DNA of 64,000 bases from Pseudomonas rustica (GCF_018336155.1 NZ_JAGYHF010000018.1:1-64000); one strand, 5' to 3'. Shown: positions 36,292-45,084, counted from the first letter of the stretch. Program-made: numbers and translations. The notes: generated by a model not told the origin, from the letters alone.

Positions 36292-37503
36292 TTACTTACG
36301 CATCCGCATCAACTCCGGCAAGCCGATCTTGAGTAACCGTGCCGTGCGGCTTTTCGCCAATTCTTCTATGCCTTCATGCTCAGTCAGGTGCGCCATTTGC
36401 GCCGCCATGTTCATCACCAGCGCTTCACGGGAATACACCCCGCCACCGAGTTGATACACCGCCGCAATCAACTCACGCAGCTCCAGTGGCAAGCGCCAAC
36501 GCGTGCGCAGTGCCGATCCATACGCCGCACCAAATTCCGCCAGCGCCTCACCAACCTCCTCCAGCTCATCCAGCGCGCCACCGGCCTGCTGCCATTCCTG
36601 CAAACAACGCAGCAACGCCAGATCACCCAACCGATGCAGCATCCCCGCGCAGTAGCAGCGCTCCTGATCCAGATCGAGCAAACGCGCCAACGTGCGCGCG
36701 TATTCAGCGGTGTGCAGCGAAAGCCCCCAATAACGCTCGGCATAATCCGCCAGACACGGATCGCTGAGCCTGGCGCTACGCTTGAGCGCGAGCCCCAGAA
36801 TCAAGTTCATGCTCTGCCCGGTACCGAGCCGGTGCAGTGCCTGCGCCAATGTCTGCACTGGCGCGCCATGGTGCTGCGCCGCGCTGTTGGCGGCAGCGAT
36901 CAACACGGCAGTGATCTGCGGATCGGTTTTTATCTCATCTTCGAGCACCTTCAGATCCAGCCCGCCAGGGTTGAGGCTGCGCTTCACCGCCACCTGCACA
37001 TCGGTCATCAGCGGCGCGCCGTCGGCCTGCTCACGGCGTCGCTCGAGAAACACTGACAGCGTCATACCCGGCGCCAGCGCCGGCACTTCGCAGAACACCT
37101 CTTCCCCGGCATTGAGCAGCAACCCCTGCAAACGCTGGGTCAGGCTTTCCATGTTCAGCGGCTTGGTCAGATACGCCGTCGGCGCCAGTGGAATCGCTTC
37201 GCGCACGCTGGCGCTGTCGTTGCGGCTGCTCATCAGAATGAACGGCAGCGGCGGATTGCGTTTGCGCTGCCGCACGCTGCGCAGCACGTTCAAACCATCG
37301 ATGCCGGGCAGCTCCCAGTCAACGATGGCGAGGTCATACGGCACTTCGCTAAGCAACGACATCGCTTGTTGACCATCGGCGCACAGATCCAGCCGCGCAT
37401 CGCAACGCACGTTCAGCAGCACTTGTTTGAGCAGGTCGCGCGACCACGGGTCGGCCTCGGCAATCAGCACTCGGGGTACGGCGGGTAAATCAACGGCAGT
37501 CAT
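36292..37503 (-). CDS. Receiver-HDOD signalling protein
   Basis: A 403-aa response regulator. The receiver domain (about 10-130) has Asp in LAIVDWELPGIDGL and the conserved Lys in LTKPL. The HDOD domain (about 165-375, LEDEIKTDPQITAVLIAAANSA and LHRLGDLALLRCL) is a non-catalytic HD-like fold used in signal relay. The ATG has GGGAG eight nt upstream; an earlier start 12 codons away is less likely. It is convergent with the diguanylate cyclase gene, and its 3' end was duplicated into the intervening space. Targets are unknown. Confidence 0.88.
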   Translation of the reverse strand: MTAVDLPAVPRVLIAEADPWSRDLLKQVLLNVRCDARLDLCADGQQAMSLLSEVPYDLAIVDWELPGIDGLNVLRSVRQRKRNPPLPFILMSSRNDSASVREAIPLAPTAYLTKPLNMESLTQRLQGLLLNAGEEVFCEVPALAPGMTLSVFLERRREQADGAPLMTDVQVAVKRSLNPGGLDLKVLEDEIKTDPQITAVLIAAANSAAQHHGAPVQTLAQALHRLGTGQSMNLILGLALKRSARLSDPCLADYAERYWGLSLHTAEYARTLARLLDLDQERCYCAGMLHRLGDLALLRCLQEWQQAGGALDELEEVGEALAEFGAAYGSALRTRWRLPLELRELIAAVYQLGGGVYSREALVMNMAAQMAHLTEHEGIEELAKSRTARLLKIGLPELMRMRK

Positions 37504-37588
37504 GCGCGCTCTCCCTTGCAATGCCTGAACCTTAGCCAATGCTGGCCTTTCGATACAGTGCTAAAGCCCCCGATGTGTTTCAAGGGGC

Positions 37589-37618
37589 GTAAAAAAACCC
37601 GCCGAAGCGGGTTTTTTG
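37589..37618 (-). terminator. Rho-independent terminator of gabT
   Basis: AAAAAAACCCGC and GCGGGTTTTTT flank CGAA. The flanking A and T runs make it usable from either strand. It lies 22 nt after the gabT stop. Confidence 0.88.
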
Positions 37619-37640
37619 TCGATCAGGTCACACTGGGTGA

Positions 37641-38918
37641 TCAGAGCTCGGAGAAGCACTCTTCGATGATCGCCAGACCTTTGTCCAGTTGCTCGTCCGG
37701 CGAGGTAAGCGGTACGAGTACGCGCAGAACGTTGCCGTAGGTGCCGCAAGACAGCAGGATCAGACCCTTGTCGCGTGCCTTGGCCACAACCGATGCCACT
37801 GCTGCAGCGTTCGGCTTGTGGCTGTCGCCGTTTTCGAACAGCTCAACAGCGATCATCGCGCCCAGCGCACGGACTTCACCGATCACCGGGTACTTGGCCT
37901 GGATAGCCTTCAGGCCAGTCACCAGACGCTCGCCGACTGCTTTGCAGCGATCAAGCAGGTTCTCTTCTTCGAACACTTCCATCACGGCCAGCGCAGCGGC
38001 GCAAGCGATCGGGCTACCGGCGTAGGTGCCGCCCAGGCCGCCTGGAGCAATGGCGTCCATGTATTCGGCCTTGCCGCACACACCGGCCAGCGGGAAGCCG
38101 CCAGCGATGGATTTGGCGAAGGTCGTCAGGTCGGCAGCAACGCCCATCTGTTCCATGGCGAAGAAGGTACCGGTACGGCCAGCGCCAGTCTGTACTTCGT
38201 CGGCGATCAACAGGATGCCGTGTTGGTCGCACAGCGCACGCAGACGCTTCATGAATTCCTTCGGCGCGACGTAGAAACCACCTTCACCCTGCACAGGCTC
38301 GATGATGATCGCGGCGATGTCTTTCGGCTCGGCGTCGTTCTTGAAGATGCGTTCGATCGAAGCGATCGAGTCGTCGATGCTCACGCCGTGCAGTTCGTTC
38401 GGGTACAGCGCGCGGAAGATGCCGCCTGGCATCAGGCCCATGCCGGCCGAGTAAGGCACGACTTTACCGGTCAGGCCCAGGGTCATCATGGTGCGACCGT
38501 GGTAGGCGCCGGTGAAGGCGATCACGCCGGCACGGCCAGTGGCGGCACGGGCGATTTTCACGGCGTTTTCGACGGCTTCGGAACCGGTGGTGACCAGCAG
38601 GGTTTTCTTGGCAAAATCACCCGGGATCTTCGCGTTGATTTTTTCGCACACTTCTACGTACGGCTCGTAAGCCAGCACCTGGAAGCAAGTGTGGGTCAGC
38701 TTGTTCAGCTGTTCGGTCACAGCGGCGATGATTTTCGGGTGCACGTGGCCGGTGTTCAATACAGCGATACCGCCGGCGAAGTCGATGAACTCACGACCTT
38801 CAACGTCAGTCACGGTAGCGTTTTTTGCCGACTCAGCGAAGATCGGGTGAATCTGGCCAACACCACGTGGAACAGCTGCGGTACGGCGGGCCATCAGTTC
38901 AGCGTTAGTCTTGCTCAT
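37641..38918 (-). CDS. gabT: GabT 4-aminobutyrate aminotransferase
   Basis: A 425-aa class III PLP-dependent aminotransferase that moves the amino group of GABA to 2-oxoglutarate, giving succinic semialdehyde. The start at MSKTN has GAGGA upstream. Motifs include TGSEAVENAVKIAR, AYHGRT, LIADEVQTGAGRTGTFF (PLP ring) and the Schiff-base Lys in TFAKSIAGGFPLAGV. It follows gabD on the same strand with a 185-bp gap containing a hairpin, and ends at a strong terminator. Confidence 0.96.
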   Translation of the reverse strand: MSKTNAELMARRTAAVPRGVGQIHPIFAESAKNATVTDVEGREFIDFAGGIAVLNTGHVHPKIIAAVTEQLNKLTHTCFQVLAYEPYVEVCEKINAKIPGDFAKKTLLVTTGSEAVENAVKIARAATGRAGVIAFTGAYHGRTMMTLGLTGKVVPYSAGMGLMPGGIFRALYPNELHGVSIDDSIASIERIFKNDAEPKDIAAIIIEPVQGEGGFYVAPKEFMKRLRALCDQHGILLIADEVQTGAGRTGTFFAMEQMGVAADLTTFAKSIAGGFPLAGVCGKAEYMDAIAPGGLGGTYAGSPIACAAALAVMEVFEEENLLDRCKAVGERLVTGLKAIQAKYPVIGEVRALGAMIAVELFENGDSHKPNAAAVASVVAKARDKGLILLSCGTYGNVLRVLVPLTSPDEQLDKGLAIIEECFSEL

Positions 38919-39047
38919 TACAGTCCTCATTCGCCGCTCATCGGGCGGCGTTGTTCAAGGATTAAGCGGGAGGAAGCGACGGTGGCAGCATGCGATGATC
39001 GACTGCCACGGCGTTCCCGGCCGCAGAGAAAATTCCGGTTTGAAACC

Positions 39048-39081
39048 ACGCAAAGGGACAGCGCTCTCGTGCCCTTTGCGT
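39048..39081 (-). promoter_or_regulatory. Hairpin between gabD and gabT
   Basis: ACGCAAAGGG and CCCTTTGCGT are perfect inverse arms around a 14-nt loop. There is no T run, so it is more likely an mRNA-stabilising or attenuating hairpin than a full terminator. Confidence 0.5.
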
Positions 39082-39103
39082 TTGCAGCGATCTTTGACCG
39101 GGC

Positions 39104-40546
39104 TTAGATGCCCAGGCAGAGGTATTTGATTTCCAGGTAATCTTCGATGCCGTACTTGGAGCCTTCACGGCCCAGGCCCGAGGCCTTGATGCCGCCGAAC
39201 GGCGCGACTTCGTTGGAGATCAGCCCGGTGTTGACGCCAACCATGCCGTATTCCAGCGCTTCCGCGACACGGAACACACGACCCAGATCGCGAGCATAGA
39301 AGTACGAAGCCAGACCGAACTCGGTGTCGTTGGACATCGCGATCACTTCGGCTTCGTCTTTGAAGCGGAACAGCGGCGCCAGCGGACCAAAGGTTTCTTC
39401 CTTGGCCACAGCAGCATTTTTCGGCACGTTGGTGAGGATGGTCGGTTCGAAGAAGTTGCCTTCCATCGCCTTGCCACCGGCCAGCACGGTCGCGCCTTTG
39501 GCCACGGCGTCAGCAATGTGTTCTTTGACCTTGGCCACGGCTTTTTCGTCGATCAGCGGGCCAGTGGTGGTGCCGTCTTCCAGACCGTTGCCGATCTTCA
39601 GTTTAGCCACAGCCACTTTCAGCTTCTCGGCGAACGCGTCGTAGACCGAATCCTGAATGTACAGACGGTTGGCGCAGACGCAGGTCTGGCCGTTGTTGCG
39701 GTATTTGGAAATGATCGCGCCTTCGACGGCCTTATCCAGATCCGCGTCGTCGAACACGATGAATGGCGCGTTGCCGCCCAGTTCCAGCGAAACTTTCTTG
39801 ATGTCCTTGGCGCATTCAGCCATCAGCTGACGACCAATTTCGGTCGAACCGGTGAAGGACAATTTACGCACGATCGGGTTGCTGGTCAGCTCGCTGCCGA
39901 TGTCGCCGGCACTGCCGGACACCACGCTGAACACGCCCGCAGGAATGCCGGCGCGCTGAGCCAGTTCGGCCAGGGCGAAAGCGGAAAACGGTGTTTGCGA
40001 AGCAGGCTTGAGCACCATAGTGCAACCGGCAGCCAGTGCCGGGCCGGCTTTACGGGTGATCATCGCCGCCGGGAAGTTCCACGGGGTGATCGCGGCGGTC
40101 ACGCCGATTGGCTGCTTGATCACGATCAGACGCTTGTCTGGCTGATGACCCGGAATCACGTCACCGTAGATGCGCTTGGCTTCTTCGGCGAACCACTCGA
40201 TGAACGAAGCGGCGTAAACGATTTCGCCCTTGGCTTCGGCCAGCGGCTTGCCCTGTTCGAGGGTCATCAGACGCGCGAGGTCGTCCTGGTTCTCGATCAT
40301 CAGTTCGAACCAGCGACGGAGCTTGCCGGCACGCTCTTTGGCGGTCAGTGCACGCCAGGCTGGCAGCGCTTTGTCAGCGGCTTCGATGGCACGGCGGGTT
40401 TCGGCGGCGCCCATTTTTGGCACGGTACCGAGGATTTCGCCGGTGGCCGGGTTGTTAACCTTGATCGTCTGACCGTTGTCCGCATCGACCCAAGCGCCAT
40501 CAATGAAGGCTTGCTGGCGGAACAACTGGGTGTCTTTAAGCTGCAT
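39104..40546 (-). CDS. gabD: GabD succinate-semialdehyde dehydrogenase
   Basis: A 480-aa aldehyde dehydrogenase that oxidises succinic semialdehyde to succinate with NADP+, completing GABA breakdown with GabT. Motifs are WNFPAAMITRKAGPALAAGC, SFTGSTEIGRQL (cofactor loop), ELGGNAPFIVFDDADLD and the active-site Cys in NNGQTCVCANR. The start chosen, MQLKDTQLF, has AAGGA upstream; the frame continues about 97 codons further but without family similarity. It is the first gene of gabD-gabT. Confidence 0.96.
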   Translation of the reverse strand: MQLKDTQLFRQQAFIDGAWVDADNGQTIKVNNPATGEILGTVPKMGAAETRRAIEAADKALPAWRALTAKERAGKLRRWFELMIENQDDLARLMTLEQGKPLAEAKGEIVYAASFIEWFAEEAKRIYGDVIPGHQPDKRLIVIKQPIGVTAAITPWNFPAAMITRKAGPALAAGCTMVLKPASQTPFSAFALAELAQRAGIPAGVFSVVSGSAGDIGSELTSNPIVRKLSFTGSTEIGRQLMAECAKDIKKVSLELGGNAPFIVFDDADLDKAVEGAIISKYRNNGQTCVCANRLYIQDSVYDAFAEKLKVAVAKLKIGNGLEDGTTTGPLIDEKAVAKVKEHIADAVAKGATVLAGGKAMEGNFFEPTILTNVPKNAAVAKEETFGPLAPLFRFKDEAEVIAMSNDTEFGLASYFYARDLGRVFRVAEALEYGMVGVNTGLISNEVAPFGGIKASGLGREGSKYGIEDYLEIKYLCLGI

Positions 40547-40702
40547 GTCGGCTTTCCTTAACAGCACCGCGGCCTGCGCGGAGCAAATTATGATTGTAGA
40601 AAGGCGCCTCGCAAGGCTGCCGTCAGGGAAATCAGTGACCGGGAGTGGCGCATCAACCGTGGACGATTCGAACCACTGGCGCTTCAACACCCGCTCAACG
40701 AG

Positions 40703-40720
40703 CGTTTGAAATCTCAAACG
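40703..40720. promoter_or_regulatory. Palindrome upstream of gabD
   Basis: CGTTTGA-AATC-TCAAACG is a perfect inverted repeat about 155 nt before gabD. The 431-bp space from gabD to the tRNA contains no other gene that I can see, so this is a candidate operator. Confidence 0.45.
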
Positions 40721-40977
40721 GATCGTAGGATCAAAGGGGTTAAAGGACAATAGGTCGTTCGAAAAAAAGAACAAAAACGCCGCTTTTGCCGGATTTTTCA
40801 GATCAACGAGCCAAACCCGGTGCCGCAGCAAAACCATAGATCAACCCCGGGAAAGCGCCAAGCGAGGGTTTTGCAGGACGTTACAGCTTTAAGGAATACA
40901 GCGATTTCAACCGACACGCGCACTGACAAACCCCAGCATGGACGCCCCGAGCCGACCTAGGTATGATGTCGCCCGCT

Positions 40978-41054
40978 GCACCAGTAGCTCAGCTGGATAG
41001 AGTACTGCCCTCCGAAGGCAGGGGTCGTGGGTTCGAATCCCGCCTGGTGCACCA
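40978..41054 (+). tRNA. tRNA-Arg (anticodon CCG)
   Basis: A 77-nt cloverleaf. Acceptor arms GCACCAG and CTGGTGC pair, and the gene encodes its 3' CCA. The anticodon stem CTGCC/GGCAG holds the loop CTCCGAA, giving anticodon CCG for CGG codons. The T arm contains GTTCGAATC. Confidence 0.96.
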
Positions 41055-41069
41055 TTGATCTAAACGAGA

Positions 41070-41104
41070 AAGCCCCGGACTGATGAAGTTCGGGGCTTTT
41101 TTGT
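41070..41104 (+). terminator. Terminator after tRNA-Arg
   Basis: AAAGCCCCG and CGGGGCTTT flank a 13-nt loop and are followed by a T run, 16 nt beyond the tRNA. Confidence 0.88.
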
Positions 41105-41123
41105 GGGCGATTGCATTTCAATT

Positions 41124-41438
41124 CTACTGAGGCTCAGCACCTACAGCTTCAAACAATCGGGCAAGATCTCGCGCACTGTGCAAAACCCGCTCTATCTGAA
41201 CGTCTCCCTCTACGATCGAGTAAAAAATCAAATAACGAGCATGAGTAATCATTTTCAGCCCCTTGGCACAATCTTCTCGCGAAATGCCTTGATTAGGCTG
41301 AGCGATCAAGTGATCGCACCGTACGCGCAACTCGCCAACGAAAGAACGTGCGCGCTTGGGATTATCGCGAGCGATAAAGCGGGCAATCTGCTGCAAATCC
41401 TCCCGTGAAAGCGCGGAAAAAAACAACCGCCTCATCAA
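41124..41438 (-). CDS. ParE/RelE-family toxin
   Basis: A 104-aa toxin of the ParE/RelE superfamily: [24 protein letters not shown] at the N-terminus and [29 protein letters not shown] at the C-terminus are typical. ParE proteins poison DNA gyrase and RelE proteins cleave mRNA; the RDNPKRA segment and ARDLARLF end favour ParE. Its start overlaps the antitoxin stop by 4 nt (ATGA). The pair is immediately downstream of tRNA-Arg, on the opposite strand. Confidence 0.88.
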   Translation of the reverse strand: MMRRLFFSALSREDLQQIARFIARDNPKRARSFVGELRVRCDHLIAQPNQGISREDCAKGLKMITHARYLIFYSIVEGDVQIERVLHSARDLARLFEAVGAEPQ

Positions 41439-41731
41439 CGACTTTGCTCAGCTTCAACACCATCTATAAGCGCATCAAGCTCATCGAATACAGTGTCAGC
41501 GGCGATTGCCGGACGGGGATCATTGCGGCTGGCCACAATCGCCTCGCGTAACTCGGCAGCTCGAAGGCGATCCAGCAACTCCTGATAAGTCGCATGCGCC
41601 AGGAGATAGGCAGCGGGACGATTATGATTGAGAACGGCAATGGGTTCAGAACTCGCCTGCTCAATCACCGTACTCGGGCTCCGTTTCAGTTCAGTAATAC
41701 TCACCGAACGACTCGCAAGCAACTGCTCCAT
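41435..41731 (-). CDS. Phd/YefM-family antitoxin
   Basis: A 98-aa antitoxin. The N-terminal Phd/YefM DNA-binding fold is clear from SVSITELKRSPSTVIEQA and PIAVLNHNRPAAYLL. The acidic C-terminus would wrap the toxin. It is a paralogue of the antitoxin at 62136 (both contain AVLNHNR). It is first in the operon, and the inverted repeat just upstream is the probable autoregulatory operator. Confidence 0.88.
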   Translation of the reverse strand: MEQLLASRSVSITELKRSPSTVIEQASSEPIAVLNHNRPAAYLLAHATYQELLDRLRAAELREAIVASRNDPRPAIAADTVFDELDALIDGVEAEQSR

Positions 41732-41742
41732 GGCAACTCCAA

Positions 41743-41764
41743 AAGGTACACAAAAAAGTACCTT
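41743..41764. promoter_or_regulatory. Toxin-antitoxin operator
   Basis: AAGGTAC (41743-41749) and GTACCTT (41758-41764) form a perfect inverted repeat starting 12 nt upstream of the antitoxin start codon. Confidence 0.6.
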
Positions 41765-41870
41765 ATAGTGCTCTTTTTAGAGAAGGGGGGTCAATGCTTA
41801 TGAGTCTGTATAAAAAACCTGGAGAAGGGAGAGTGTTTACAACTTGAAGCCAGAATCCGCCAAAGCGGCA

Positions 41871-42077
41871 TTACTCCGTCGTCCAATCAAACTCATCATA
41901 TTCATCGTCATCCTCTTCCCCCTCAACCTCCTCAAAAACCTCGTCCTCATCAACGACTTCTTCTTCCGGCTGGTTCAGCAGAAATTCCTTCCGTGCCTCG
42001 GTAATAGCGCGCCGCATCTCTTCGCCCTTTTGCGGGCAGTTGAGCAGTTGGGCAATGCGGTCAATTTTCGATGCCAC
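41871..42077 (-). CDS. Small acidic hypothetical protein
   Basis: A 68-aa protein starting at a GTG that has GGAGG six nt upstream; no ATG fits better. The N-terminal half (SKIDRIAQLLNCPQKGEEMRRAI) looks helical and the C-terminal half is extremely acidic (runs of E, D and V ending in DEYDEFDWTTE). I do not recognise a function. It follows the anti-sigma factor gene by about 80 nt on the same strand and may belong to that transcript. Confidence 0.7.
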   Translation of the reverse strand: MASKIDRIAQLLNCPQKGEEMRRAITEARKEFLLNQPEEEVVDEDEVFEEVEGEEDDDEYDEFDWTTE

Positions 42078-42156
42078 GTTGTCCTCCGGCGTATTGGCAA
42101 TGCCCCGATAGTGCGCGTTTTTGCGGGGCATTGCCAAATGGCTGAGGTTTACAGGG

Positions 42157-42753
42157 TCATTTTTCTTGCAACTGTTCGAGTCGGGCGTCGAGATCGACGT
42201 TCGGGTAGCGCTTATGCAGGTTATTGAACAGGCTATCGGCGGCCTGCGATTGGCCGGATTCGCGCAGGCGCAGAACTTCGCGCAGTTGTTCGTCGAGACC
42301 ATTGGGTGGGGCGGCGGCGCGCTTGCTGACCTTGGCTTCATCCGCGCTGATCGCCTGGCTTTGCATTGGCGCGGCCATTTCCATCATCGGCGCGGGCGCG
42401 GCTCGGGGCGCTGCCGGGGCGGACAATCGGTGCAGTTGCGCGGAGTCCGCTTCGGCCATCGGCACAGCGAGTTTCGGCGCCGGGGCGTAGTCGTATTGGC
42501 GCAGCGGTTCGGGCGTGCGTTGCACCAGCGACAACATCAACGCGACGCCAACGAGGCTGGCGAATGCGACTTGCCAGCGCGGTTTGCGGCAGGCCTGCAA
42601 CCAGCGTTGCCACAGGCTCAGTTGCACCGCAGGCGTTTCGCGGCGCGCGGTATTGACGATGAACGCGTCGAGATGCGCGGGCGGTTCAGCGTTGTGCTGT
42701 TCGCGCACGTGTTTGATCAGCGGATCTTCGGGTGTCTGGCGGGCGTCAGTCAT
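42157..42753 (-). CDS. Putative membrane anti-sigma factor
   Basis: A 198-aa protein with an N-terminal cytoplasmic region (about 1-58, DPLIKHVREQHNAEPPAHLDAFI), one membrane span (about 61-79, WQVAFASLVGVALMLSLV) and a Pro/Ala/Met-rich periplasmic part ending in a helical segment (DEQLREVLRLRESGQSQAADSLF). It overlaps the ECF sigma factor gene by 4 nt, and single-span proteins in this position are usually the cognate anti-sigma factor. No zinc-binding HxxxCxxC motif is present. Confidence 0.72.
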   Translation of the reverse strand: MTDARQTPEDPLIKHVREQHNAEPPAHLDAFIVNTARRETPAVQLSLWQRWLQACRKPRWQVAFASLVGVALMLSLVQRTPEPLRQYDYAPAPKLAVPMAEADSAQLHRLSAPAAPRAAPAPMMEMAAPMQSQAISADEAKVSKRAAAPPNGLDEQLREVLRLRESGQSQAADSLFNNLHKRYPNVDLDARLEQLQEK

Positions 42754-43361
42754 GTGAGTACCTCCTCGGCCAGCAGCCGACGCAGTTTTTGCTGGGCGTA
42801 GCGCAAGCGGCTTTTGACGGTTTCCAGCGGTGTTTCGGTGAGGCTGGCGATTTGCGCCAGGTCGAGGTCGCCGTGGGCGCGCAGCAAGAATACTTCGCGC
42901 TGGTCGGCGGGCAAGGTTTGCAGGGCGCTTTCGAGGCGCTGGCTGTCGCGGCTGAGGCTCAGCAGTTGCTCGGGATCGCTCGCTTCATCGCTGACAGCGT
43001 GAGTTTGTTCGTCATAACTGTCGTGCAGCGGTTGTTGCGCGCCATGTTTGCGCCAGTGATCGATCAGCCGATTGCGCGCAATCTGGAACAGCCACGTACG
43101 AAATGTCGCGCGACCTTGTGGCTGACTGGCGCTGCGGATCAGGCTGAGCCAGGTTTCCTGAAACACCTCATCGGCCAGTTCCGGCTTGCCGCTCAACCCA
43201 AGCAGAAACCGGTACAAACCCTGTCGATGACGGGCGTATAAGATCTCGAACGCCGCGCTGTCGCCCTCGCGATAACGCGCCAGCAGCGATTCATCGCTGC
43301 TGGCGGTCGGGCTGTCTGCCGAAGCAAACAGCTGGCTGATAAAACCCTTCAGACGATTCAC
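42750..43361 (-). CDS. ECF-type RNA polymerase sigma factor
   Basis: A 203-aa sigma-70 of the extracytoplasmic function group. Region 2 (about 25-95, FEILYARHRQGLYRFLLGLSG and ADEVFQETWLSLIRSA) and region 4 (about 130-195, LPADQREVFLLRAHGDLDLAQIASLTETPLETVKSRLRYAQQKLR) are clear. The probable start is a GTG right after the VWA gene stop, implying coupling. It overlaps the anti-sigma gene by 4 nt. It probably directs an envelope-related regulon. Confidence 0.9.
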   Translation of the reverse strand: MNRLKGFISQLFASADSPTASSDESLLARYREGDSAAFEILYARHRQGLYRFLLGLSGKPELADEVFQETWLSLIRSASQPQGRATFRTWLFQIARNRLIDHWRKHGAQQPLHDSYDEQTHAVSDEASDPEQLLSLSRDSQRLESALQTLPADQREVFLLRAHGDLDLAQIASLTETPLETVKSRLRYAQQKLRRLLAEEVLT

Positions 43362-45047
43362 TTATTCAATCCGTCGTTCAGTGGCCTGCGCATTCGATGC
43401 TGTAGAAGTGCGCAGACTCTGCGCCAGCTGCACCAGTTGCACGAACTCGTTGCGCAAGCCGAAACGGTCGTCGCCGCGAGCGCCACGGGCCAGCGTTTCG
43501 GTGTCTTTCAGGCTGAAATCGCCGGTGTAACGAGCGTCCTTGAGTTGCTGGGAAAACGCGGCGACCGCAGCGGCAAAGCGTAGATCCTCACTGGCGCTTT
43601 TCACCTGATTGGCAATCGGCCGCTCGATCAGCAGACTTTTCCCACCTTCGGGCTGTTGATATCGCACACGCAGCATCGCCAATTCCCCGTTCGCCTCAGA
43701 AACCGCTGGCGTCGATTTGCCGTATCGCAACGGCTCCAACCAACCCTTCTCGCCTGCCGGAACAATTTCGTACAGCGCGGTCACCGTATGGCCTGCACCG
43801 ATTTCGCCGGCATCGACCTTGTCATTGCTGAAATCCTCACGCTTCAGCGCGCGGTTTTCGTAGCCGAGCAGGCGATATTCGCTGACCTGCGCCGGGTTGA
43901 ACTCCACCTGCAACTTAACGTTTTTCGCGACGATGGCGAGGGTCGAACCGAGTTGATCGACCAGCACTTTGCGCGCCTCGCGCAGGTTGTCGATGTAGGC
44001 ATAGTTGCCATCGCCCGCATCGGCCAACTGCTCCATCAAATGTTCATTGTAGTTATCCACACCAAAACCCAGAGTGGTCAGCGAGATTCCGGTTTTGCGT
44101 TTATCCACAGCCATTTGCTTGAGGCTGTCGAAGTCGCTGACCCCGACGTTGAAATCACCGTCGGTGGCCAAGAGGATGCGGTTGATGCCTTTGCCGATGA
44201 ACGCCTGTTGCGCCAATGAATAAGCCAGTTCGATGCCTGAAGCGCCTGCGGTCGAGCCGCCAGCGGTCAATTGCTCAATAGCTGTACGAATTTTCGCCTT
44301 TTCCCGTCCGGATGTCGGTTCAAGCACCACTCTCGATTCGCCGGCGTAGACCACCAGCGACACGCGATCCTGATCGCGCAATTGATCGACCAGCAATTTC
44401 AGCGTGCTTTTGACCATCGGCAAGCCTTCACGGCGATCCATCGAGCCGGACACATCGACCAGAAACACCAGATTGGCCGGAGGCAATTCCGACACTGCGC
44501 GATCGGAAGCCTTGATGCCGATGCGCAGCAAGCGCGTGTGCGGGTTCCACGGTGACGCGGCCAGCTCGGTGGTCACGCCAAACGGCGAGCCATCGCTCGG
44601 CAGCGCGTAGTCATAAGGGAAGTAATTGACCATTTCCTCGAGCCGCACCGCACCTTCCGGCGGCAGGCGTCCTTGATTAAGCAAACGGCGGACGTTGGCA
44701 TAAGCACCGGTATCGACGTCGGCGCTGAAGGTTGAAACCGGGGTTTCGGCGACGCTGTGAATCGGGTTATCGGCCAAGGCCTGATATTGCTCGCGCTGCT
44801 CGTCGCGATAGCCTTGTGGATAACTTTCGCTCTGCAGCATCGGCGCGCTGCCCGCGTTGGGCATTTTGTACAACGCGCGTTTAACCATTGTGCTGTCGGC
44901 CATCAGCGCTTCCTGCTGGATCAATTGCGCAGGCTGAGCGGGCGCCGGCACGGCAGCGGATTCCGGATTGGAGGAAACGCCGCAACCGGCCACCGCCAGC
45001 AACACACCAACAGCAACGGGCCGCAAGAAATACACAGGAAGGGACAT
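43362..45047 (-). CDS. VWA-domain lipoprotein (YfbK-like)
   Basis: A 561-aa protein with a lipoprotein signal peptide (lipobox VAGC, Cys22), an N-terminal region with TPVSTFSADVDTGAYANVRRLLNQG, a von Willebrand A domain (about 170-350) with the metal site DVSGSMD and TGS-like residues, and a C-terminal YfbK-type domain (about 380-550). E. coli YfbK is the nearest well-known relative; its function is unclear. It is first in a VWA - sigma - anti-sigma operon, which suggests it is a sensor or output of the envelope response. Confidence 0.88.
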   Translation of the reverse strand: MSLPVYFLRPVAVGVLLAVAGCGVSSNPESAAVPAPAQPAQLIQQEALMADSTMVKRALYKMPNAGSAPMLQSESYPQGYRDEQREQYQALADNPIHSVAETPVSTFSADVDTGAYANVRRLLNQGRLPPEGAVRLEEMVNYFPYDYALPSDGSPFGVTTELAASPWNPHTRLLRIGIKASDRAVSELPPANLVFLVDVSGSMDRREGLPMVKSTLKLLVDQLRDQDRVSLVVYAGESRVVLEPTSGREKAKIRTAIEQLTAGGSTAGASGIELAYSLAQQAFIGKGINRILLATDGDFNVGVSDFDSLKQMAVDKRKTGISLTTLGFGVDNYNEHLMEQLADAGDGNYAYIDNLREARKVLVDQLGSTLAIVAKNVKLQVEFNPAQVSEYRLLGYENRALKREDFSNDKVDAGEIGAGHTVTALYEIVPAGEKGWLEPLRYGKSTPAVSEANGELAMLRVRYQQPEGGKSLLIERPIANQVKSASEDLRFAAAVAAFSQQLKDARYTGDFSLKDTETLARGARGDDRFGLRNEFVQLVQLAQSLRTSTASNAQATERRIE

Positions 45048-45062
45048 GGGGGCTGACCTCGG

Positions 45063-45084
45063 GGATGAAATTGATCATTCATCC
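45063..45084. promoter_or_regulatory. Inverted repeat upstream of VWA gene
   Basis: GGATGAA (45063-45069) and TTCATCC (45078-45084) are perfect inverse arms with an 8-nt spacer, 16-37 nt before the VWA start codon. Position suggests an operator or mRNA-leader hairpin. Confidence 0.45.

Larger units (their letters stand above)
35700..36388. repeat. 344-bp tandem duplication joining two gene ends
   Basis: Unit 1 (35700-36043) and unit 2 (36045-36388) each contain, in order, the 3' end of the diguanylate cyclase gene, a class E REP and the 3' end of the minus-strand HDOD gene. In unit 1 only the cyclase end is functional; in unit 2 only the HDOD end is. The period is 344-345 bp from two independent anchors (GCCTCGACAG at 35701 and 36046; GTGTGGGCGG at 35937 and 36281). 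Scattered substitutions and a one-base deletion show it is old. Confidence 0.9.

Noticed and set aside
40978-41731. A genomic island inserted at tRNA-Arg
   Set aside because: A toxin-antitoxin pair adjoins the tRNA, but there is no integrase and I see no repeated tRNA 3' end further along.
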